Of a stretch of DNA of 35,121 nucleotides, positions 30,823-35,121 are shown in pieces; the stretch's first letter is position 1; the number at the start of each line of letters is the position of its first letter. The DNA lies in the NCBI GenBank assembly GCA_947630325.1, contig CANRHB010000019.1, positions 1 to 35,121 on the forward strand, given 5' to 3'. The notes beneath the pieces are model-generated. The model was not told the DNA's origin and ran no database searches. It saw nothing but the letters and a program-made list of their open reading frames with translations. The DNA comes from an uncultured Clostridia bacterium (GTDB lineage: Bacteria > Bacillota > Clostridia > Christensenellales > Borkfalkiaceae). The translations under genes and the position numbers were made by a program.

Positions 30823-31049
30823 GAGATGATTTCTTTGATTATGTCGTAGAATCATTGATCGGATATGCGCAGGACGCTATCGAAGATGAGAGAAACAATC
30901 CAAGTAAATTCAATCAGGGACGATCGCTGGCGTTTTATGAAGTTTTGGATACAATAAAAAACCGATTGATCGTCGAGGACTATGATCTTGCGAGGTGCGG
31001 ACTCGACGTGAATTTGGAGCACATGTTTTCGCAGGGCAAAAAGAAATAA
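30819..31049 (+). CDS. Small helical phage protein
   Basis: The product is 76 residues: FFDYVVESLIGYAQDAIEDERN, then FYEVLDTIKNRLIVEDYDL. It is acidic, without membrane span or motif. The AGGAGG in the upstream gene's end supplies the SD. I recall similar small proteins in Clostridia phage packaging regions. The role is unknown. A strong terminator follows. Confidence 0.65.
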   Translation: MRDDFFDYVVESLIGYAQDAIEDERNNPSKFNQGRSLAFYEVLDTIKNRLIVEDYDLARCGLDVNLEHMFSQGKKK

Positions 31050-31064
31050 ATAGTCGTACAGGAA

Positions 31065-31098
31065 AAAGAGAAGCTATCGTCGGCTTCTCTTTTTTTTT
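31065..31098 (+). terminator. Strong intrinsic terminator
   Basis: AAAGAGAAGC (31065-31074) pairs with GCTTCTCTTT (31083-31092) around TATCGTCG, ending in a run of 9 T. Confidence 0.85.
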
Positions 31099-31127
31099 GT
31101 TTATTAGTTATATGGAGGAAAATCAAA

Positions 31128-31577
31128 ATGAAAGAAAACGAACTTCAACATCATGGCATTCTTGGTCAGAAGTGGGGAGTCAGACGGTTTCAGAACAAGG
31201 ACGGGACACTGACAAGCGCAGGAAAAAAACGATACAACAGGGAGAATGAGACACCTAAAAAGATAGGATATCATGCTAAGGTGGGGTACAGATATGAAAA
31301 GACGAATGTCGCTACTATGAGTAACGAAGAAATAATGCAACGACTGGAAAGAATTCAACTGGAGCAATCTTACAATAGCATTCGCCGTCAGGACGTGAGT
31401 TTTGGACGCGCAGCTTTAAGTAAAATAAATACCACAACCTCGACAGTCAAAGACCTTCTTTCTTCTACATCCAGTATTTTATCGAGCATCAATTCAATAA
31501 GCAACGTTCTATCTAAGCGCGATTTAAATTCGAATATATTACGAGCTTTTGGAGCGCATAAAAACGAGGGCGAATAG
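31128..31577 (+). CDS. Tagged protein 3 (HHGILGQKWG)
   Basis: The product is 149 residues. HHGILGQKWGVRRFQNKDG (8-26) and TLTSAGKKRYN show the full-length form of the tag. The C-terminal half is Ser/Thr-rich helix (TTTSTVKDLLSSTSSILSSINSISNVLSK), compatible with a coiled coil or membrane-active helix. No catalytic motif is seen. TGGAGG sets the start. The terminase gene starts 2 bp after its stop. Confidence 0.7.
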   Translation: MKENELQHHGILGQKWGVRRFQNKDGTLTSAGKKRYNRENETPKKIGYHAKVGYRYEKTNVATMSNEEIMQRLERIQLEQSYNSIRRQDVSFGRAALSKINTTTSTVKDLLSSTSSILSSINSISNVLSKRDLNSNILRAFGAHKNEGE

Positions 31578-31579
31578 CC

Positions 31580-33325
31580 ATGTCTCTATCAAATACCGCC
31601 GTTCCAAAGTATTACGGCATGTTCCGTGACGCGGTCCTTCGTGGCGAGATTCCTGTCTGTAATAAAGTCGTGCTTGAGATGCATCGTATCGATGACCTTA
31701 TCGATAATCCGAACATTTATTACGACGACGAAGCGGTCGAAGGCTGGATCGAGTTTTGTGAACATGAACTTGTTCTTACCGACGGTTCAGATCTCATACT
31801 GCTTGACAGTTTCAAACTCTGGGGAGAACAGGTCTTCGGATGGTACTATTATGTGGAACGCAGTATTTACGAGCCGAATGCGAATGGTTACGGAGGGCAC
31901 TATGTCAATAAGCGAATAAAGAAACGTTTGATCAACAAGCAGTACATCATTCTTGGGAGAGGCGGCGCAAAGTCTATGTACGACGCAGCGATGCAGGCAT
32001 ACTTCAATGTTGTCGACACCTCAACAACTCACCAAATAGCGACGGCTCCGACAATGAGGCAAGCTGATGAGGTGATGTCGCCGATAAAAACCGCTATTGT
32101 CAGATCGAGAGGTCCGCTGTTCAAGTTTCTGACCGACGGCACTTTGCAAAATACGACCGGTTCGAAAATGAATAGGGCAAAACTCGCTTCCACGAAAAAA
32201 GGTATCGAAAATTTTTTGACTAATTCCCTTATCGAGATACGTCCGATGAGCGTGGACAAGCTTCAGGGATTGAGAGTGAAGCTCGCAACGGTCGACGAGT
32301 GGCTTTCGGGAGATGTGAGAGAAGACGTTGTAGGCGCCATAGAGCAAGGCGCTTCAAAAGTAGATGATTATCTCATCATCGCAACAAGCTCGGAAGGCAC
32401 AGTCAGAAACGGGAGCGGCGACACAATCAAAATGGAGCTTGAGGACATTCTAAAAGGCGTTTATGTGAATCCGCACGTATCGATTTGGTGGTACCAGCTC
32501 GATTCGATCGATGAAGTCGGCGAGCCTGAGAAGTGGCTGAAAGCAAATCCGAATCTCGGGCAAACCGTAACTTATGAAACGTATCAACTCGACGTCGAAA
32601 GAGCGGAAAAGGCACCGGCAACGCGAAACGATATTCTCGCCAAGCGCTTCGGTATCCCGATGGAGGGCTACACGTATTATTTTACATACGAAGAAACTTT
32701 GCCCCATAGAAAATGCTCGTTCTGGCAGATGCCATGTTCTCTCGGCGGAGACCTTTCAAGAGGTGACGACTTCTGCTCGTTTACCTTTTTGTTTCCTCTT
32801 AGCAACGGCTCATTCGGAGTCAAGACACGAAACTATATTTCATCACGTACATTGAATAAACTGCCGGCTGCGCTTCGAGTAAAGTATGACGAATTCATGC
32901 AGGAGGGCAGTCTTATTGTTTTAGACGGCACTGTGCTCGATATGATGGTGGTTTACGAGGATCTCGACGCTTATATAAGCAGCTGCGGATATGACGTAAG
33001 AAGTTTCGGATTTGACCCGTACAACGCACAGGAATTCGTCGAAAGATGGCAGACTGAGAACGGACCTTTCGGAGTCGAAAAAGTTATTCAGGGGGCAAAA
33101 ACCGAATCGGTTCCTCTCGGAGAGCTGAAGAAGCTGTCCGAAGACAGAATGCTCATATTCGACGAGTCGTTGATGATGTTTGCGATGGGAAACTGTATCG
33201 TGCTCGAAGACACAAACGGAAATCGAAAGCTCTACAAGAAACGCTATGAGCAGAAGATCGACCCGGTCGCGGCTATGATGGACGCTTATGTCGCCTATAA
33301 ACACAACCGCGACGCGTTCGAATAA
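31580..33325 (+). CDS. terL: Terminase large subunit
   Basis: This 581-residue protein packages phage DNA into empty heads. A deviant Walker A (ILGRGGAKSM, K131), an acidic Walker B (LATVDEW, D239 E240) and a coupling motif (LIIATSSEG) form the ATPase. The nuclease half shows GGDLSRGDD (D391), FGFDPYNA (D479) and DPVAAMMDA (D561, D568), the RNase H-like acidic set. The length is normal for phage large terminases. The preceding genes carry packaging tags and HNH, and no portal gene follows within the window. Confidence 0.92.
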   Translation: MSLSNTAVPKYYGMFRDAVLRGEIPVCNKVVLEMHRIDDLIDNPNIYYDDEAVEGWIEFCEHELVLTDGSDLILLDSFKLWGEQVFGWYYYVERSIYEPNANGYGGHYVNKRIKKRLINKQYIILGRGGAKSMYDAAMQAYFNVVDTSTTHQIATAPTMRQADEVMSPIKTAIVRSRGPLFKFLTDGTLQNTTGSKMNRAKLASTKKGIENFLTNSLIEIRPMSVDKLQGLRVKLATVDEWLSGDVREDVVGAIEQGASKVDDYLIIATSSEGTVRNGSGDTIKMELEDILKGVYVNPHVSIWWYQLDSIDEVGEPEKWLKANPNLGQTVTYETYQLDVERAEKAPATRNDILAKRFGIPMEGYTYYFTYEETLPHRKCSFWQMPCSLGGDLSRGDDFCSFTFLFPLSNGSFGVKTRNYISSRTLNKLPAALRVKYDEFMQEGSLIVLDGTVLDMMVVYEDLDAYISSCGYDVRSFGFDPYNAQEFVERWQTENGPFGVEKVIQGAKTESVPLGELKKLSEDRMLIFDESLMMFAMGNCIVLEDTNGNRKLYKKRYEQKIDPVAAMMDAYVAYKHNRDAFE

Positions 33326-33345
33326 TGAAAGGAGGCGAGAAAGGC

Positions 33346-33417
33346 TTGACAAATAGTGAATTAAAGCACCATGGCATTTTAGGGCAACGATGGGGCATAC
33401 GCCGATTTCAAAATTAA
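33346..33417 (+). pseudogene. Separated N-terminal tag of the papain-fold protein
   Basis: A TTG start 10 nt after GGAGG opens 23 codons reading TNSELKHHGILGQRWGIRRF and QN, the same tag as the other proteins, then an in-frame TAA at 33415-33417. The next codons (DGSLTSAGRKRYN) continue the tag in the same frame. At this position the related gene at 31128 has K. A single-base change from AAA or GAA would explain it. It is a nonsense-disrupted 5' end, or a readthrough site. Confidence 0.75.
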
Positions 33418-33426
33418 GACGGGTCA

Positions 33427-34287
33427 TTGACAAGTGCCGGACGAAAGCGTTATAATGTTGATGAAAACGGTACAAAGGAATCCGCTCCAAAAGACAGACG
33501 GCTGACTGAACGACAAAAGAAAGCGATAAAGATCGGAATTGCCGCTACCGCCACAGCTCTTGCCGCGCTCGGAGCTTACGAGCTTAACAAACACGGCAAA
33601 CTTGACGGTTTGAAAAAGGCAGGAAAACAAAAGCTTGATGAAATTCTTGGCAAAAAGGGCAATTTGTTTGTTACCGGACTGCAAAGCGACAATGAACCGG
33701 GACGTTCCACGAGCGCGAAGAAACTTTTCAAAAAACTGCCTAACAGAGAATCTGTAGACGAAGCCATACGCGCCGCGAATCCGACTAAATCGCACAATAA
33801 TTGTTATAATTGCGTTGTTGCTACCATCGGAAGACTCTGCGGCTATGATGTGGCAGCCAAAGGAGATACTCAAGGCGGAAAGGGTTTTTCATTTGATAAT
33901 ATTTGCCGGGCATTTAATCTCGACCCCGATAATGAAAGAGATGTAAAACGAGTGCACTCTCCGACGGTCGAAAGGCTTATAAGCAGGATCTCAAAATCTT
34001 ATTCGGAAGGCGACACGGGCGCCGTTGCAGTCGAGTGGAACGATTTGTATAAAAGACGTGCAGGAAACCTATTATCGGATTCAGTCGCTCATACATTTAA
34101 TTGGCTTATCAGAAACGGAAAAGTAGAATTTATGGATGGGCAGGTTGCTCTCGGTGCTTCCAATCTGGAAAATTATTTGAGACAGTATATAGATTCCGGC
34201 AAAGAAGCGTCGTTCGCCAAATTTGCGAACATTGTCGACGGACTAAGTGAATCCGATCTTGAAAGAATAAAAGATTTTGTGAATTAA
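33427..34287 (+). CDS. Papain-fold toxin-like (Tox-PL) protein, tag interrupted
   Basis: From the TTG at 33427 the frame gives 286 residues; no good SD precedes it. It continues the interrupted tag in frame. A hydrophobic or helical stretch (about 33-52) and a basic linker lead to the catalytic-looking domain: NNCYNCVVATIGRLCGYDV (124-142, Cys at 126/129), SVAHTFNWLIRNGKVEFMDGQ (219-239, His222 and Asp237). This matches the papain-fold toxin (Tox-PL) Cys-His-Asp triad, typical of polymorphic toxins and effectors. It could cleave or deamidate a host target. If the stop is real the protein lacks its tag. Confidence 0.7.
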   Translation: MTSAGRKRYNVDENGTKESAPKDRRLTERQKKAIKIGIAATATALAALGAYELNKHGKLDGLKKAGKQKLDEILGKKGNLFVTGLQSDNEPGRSTSAKKLFKKLPNRESVDEAIRAANPTKSHNNCYNCVVATIGRLCGYDVAAKGDTQGGKGFSFDNICRAFNLDPDNERDVKRVHSPTVERLISRISKSYSEGDTGAVAVEWNDLYKRRAGNLLSDSVAHTFNWLIRNGKVEFMDGQVALGASNLENYLRQYIDSGKEASFAKFANIVDGLSESDLERIKDFVN

Positions 34288-34297
34288 GGAGGACTCT

Positions 34298-34561
34298 ATG
34301 GTCACATTAAAAGAAGCGTGTAAAATAATATCGAAGACTTGCCCGGATCAGTACATACACTGCGTCAACGAGTTTCCGAAAGTCTTTGAATTTATTCTGG
34401 TCCCAAACGGACTGACAATAGACGACGTGGGCGGCTCTATCGGCATGGCCGACGTGCCTTTGGTTGACAAAGAAAACGGGAAGGTAAGGTATTCGAATTT
34501 TATGGACCCAACAGTTCAAGGAGATTACAAACAATACTCAGGAGACGACATAAAAAGCTGA
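34298..34561 (+). CDS. Small protein after the papain-fold gene, possible immunity
   Basis: The product is 87 residues, starting after AAGGAGG and 10 bp from the upstream stop. It shows a helix (LKEACKIISKTCPDQ), then strands (KVFEFILVPNG, DVGGSIGMADVPLVDKENGKVRY). The order recalls small immunity-type proteins that follow toxins, and also small phage proteins that follow tagged genes. I cannot decide between them. It may protect against, or partner with, the papain-fold domain. Confidence 0.55.
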   Translation: MVTLKEACKIISKTCPDQYIHCVNEFPKVFEFILVPNGLTIDDVGGSIGMADVPLVDKENGKVRYSNFMDPTVQGDYKQYSGDDIKS

Positions 34562-34567
34562 CACGAC

Positions 34568-34594
34568 TTCGCATGATTTTCACTCCCTTTTATG
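34568..34594 (+). promoter_or_regulatory. Promoter-like element, copy 10
   Basis: TTCGCA, 18 nt (TTTTCACTCCCTTTT end), ATGGAGAAA. It lies 40 nt upstream of the next gene's ATG and its AAAGGAG. It is the only copy in the packaging region. Confidence 0.6.
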
Positions 34595-34634
34595 GAGAAA
34601 CTTATTAAAAACCAAAAATCAAAGGAGAAAAATC

Positions 34635-34859
34635 ATGGGAAAAGTTATCGACATTAAAGATTTTGAGAGAATTGCAAAAAGAACTCACAGAAGATACGTT
34701 ATTCGCAGAAGTGTCGAGTCTGCGACGGGTTTTGTCTGCGGTCTTGTTGAAGCATGTCCGGTTTTGGTACCGTTAGCTGCTGCCGGAGCGACAGGAGCAA
34801 TCACTAAGATTGCACGTCGCTGCAAGCAAGTTAAAGGTATACCGAAAAAAGGATGTTAA
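34635..34859 (+). CDS. Small basic protein with hydrophobic segment
   Basis: The product is 74 residues. A basic N-terminal helix (IAKRTHRRYVIRRSVES) is followed by a mixed apolar segment (GFVCGLVEACPVLVPLAAAGATGAI, about 32-56) and a basic tail. It could be membrane-associated. AAAGGAG and promoter-like copy 10 precede it. I recognise no family. Confidence 0.6.
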   Translation: MGKVIDIKDFERIAKRTHRRYVIRRSVESATGFVCGLVEACPVLVPLAAAGATGAITKIARRCKQVKGIPKKGC

Positions 34860-35007
34860 AGAACATTACTACTATGACAGATCACTCGGGTATTACTGGG
34901 CACTTAAAAGAAAACTTAGCAATCGTGAGTTGCTGGAAATCGATTCTCGAAAGAAAAATGGAGAACGCTTAGCAGATATTCTAAGTGATTTGAATGTATT
35001 GCGATAA
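34810..35007 (+). CDS. Small protein, start uncertain
   Basis: The frame is open from a TTG at 34810 overlapping the previous gene; no ATG/GTG with an SD is available. AAAGGATG lies near 34849 but only an ATT follows at a suitable distance. The part HYYYDRSLGYYWALKRKLSNRELLEIDSRKKNGERLADIL resembles a small recurrent phage protein, so the C-terminal 45 residues are probably real. A terminator follows. Confidence 0.5.
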   Translation: MHVAASKLKVYRKKDVKEHYYYDRSLGYYWALKRKLSNRELLEIDSRKKNGERLADILSDLNVLR

Positions 35008-35016
35008 GTATCCGAA

Positions 35017-35059
35017 AAGAAAACCATCTATCACGAATGGTTTTCTTTTTTTTTTTTTT
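35017..35059 (+). terminator. Strong intrinsic terminator
   Basis: AAGAAAACCAT (35017-35027) pairs perfectly with ATGGTTTTCTT (35037-35047) around a 9-nt loop and runs into 14 T residues. Confidence 0.85.
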
Positions 35060-35081
35060 GCTCAAATGAAAGGAGAAAAGC

Positions 35082-35121
35082 ATGAGGGCTGAAATGAAGA
35101 AAAAATTAAGGAATATTTTGT
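35082..35121 (+). CDS. Partial gene at window edge, possible DUF6353 start
   Basis: An ATG after AAAGGAG opens MRAEMKKKLRNIL before the window ends. It resembles the start of the DUF6353 copy at 10107 (MKDEMKTKMSRMI), suggesting a fourth paralogue. Thirteen residues are too few to be sure. Confidence 0.4.
   Translation, partial: MRAEMKKKLRNIL

Noticed and set aside
33346..34287. Stop-codon reassignment (TAA read as an amino acid) across the phage
   Set aside because: TAA, TAG and TGA each end many genes at sensible positions next to SDs and overlaps, so only local readthrough or mutation remains.

Overview
The window is phage DNA, most likely a temperate phage or prophage of a gut Clostridia-type Firmicute. 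It has a tyrosine integrase, a replication cassette, nucleases and a terminase-led packaging module. Genes are tightly packed and mostly read rightward, with AAAGGAG-type ribosome binding sites and frequent ATGA overlaps. No portal, capsid or tail gene is visible, so the structural module probably continues past the right edge. No CI-like repressor is recognisable.

Layout. (1) 1-2.0 kb: TCCTACA repeats, a tRNA-like element, the leftward integrase with its own sigma-A promoter, and a DUF6431 zinc-ribbon gene. (2) 2.1-5.7 kb: small DNA-binding-like, zinc-ribbon and membrane proteins, several behind copies of a fixed-geometry promoter-like element (TTCGCA, 18 nt, ATG); one copy drives a tRNA-like RNA. 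(3) 5.6-13.2 kb: a membrane-rich early block with three DUF6353 paralogues, a DUF6273 protein, a SleB/CwlJ-type hydrolase and many short single-span proteins. (4) 13.2-22.2 kb: replication and nucleotide metabolism. A 1348-residue fusion carries SF3 helicase, AEP-type primase, 3'-5' exonuclease and family B polymerase signatures. Next come a probable ssDNA-binding protein, an SF2 helicase, a DUF5664-type dNTP hydrolase, a ThyX-like protein and a DUF5662 protein. (5) 22.2-22.8 kb: a non-coding region with iteron-like GCCCACTTTT repeats, an AT-rich tract, then a structured attenuator-like leader before an unrecognised 347-residue gene. (6) 23.9-27.9 kb: two PD-(D/E)XK nucleases and a 941-residue protein with an RNA-polymerase-like ADFDGD motif. 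(7) 27.9-35.1 kb: a structured non-coding stretch, probable small terminase, HNH protein, large terminase, and several proteins sharing an N-terminal H-H-G-x-x-G-Q-[KR]-W-G tag. One tag is joined to a papain-fold toxin-like domain but interrupted by an in-frame stop.

Two signals stand out. One is the shared N-terminal tag on otherwise unrelated proteins clustered around the packaging genes; I infer it may mark proteins for the virion. The other is a strongly strand-polar DNA word, [T/G]ATATT, roughly ten times more common on the + strand than on the - strand by eye. It occurs in all three reading frames, in intergenic DNA and inside the oppositely coded integrase, so codon use does not explain it.
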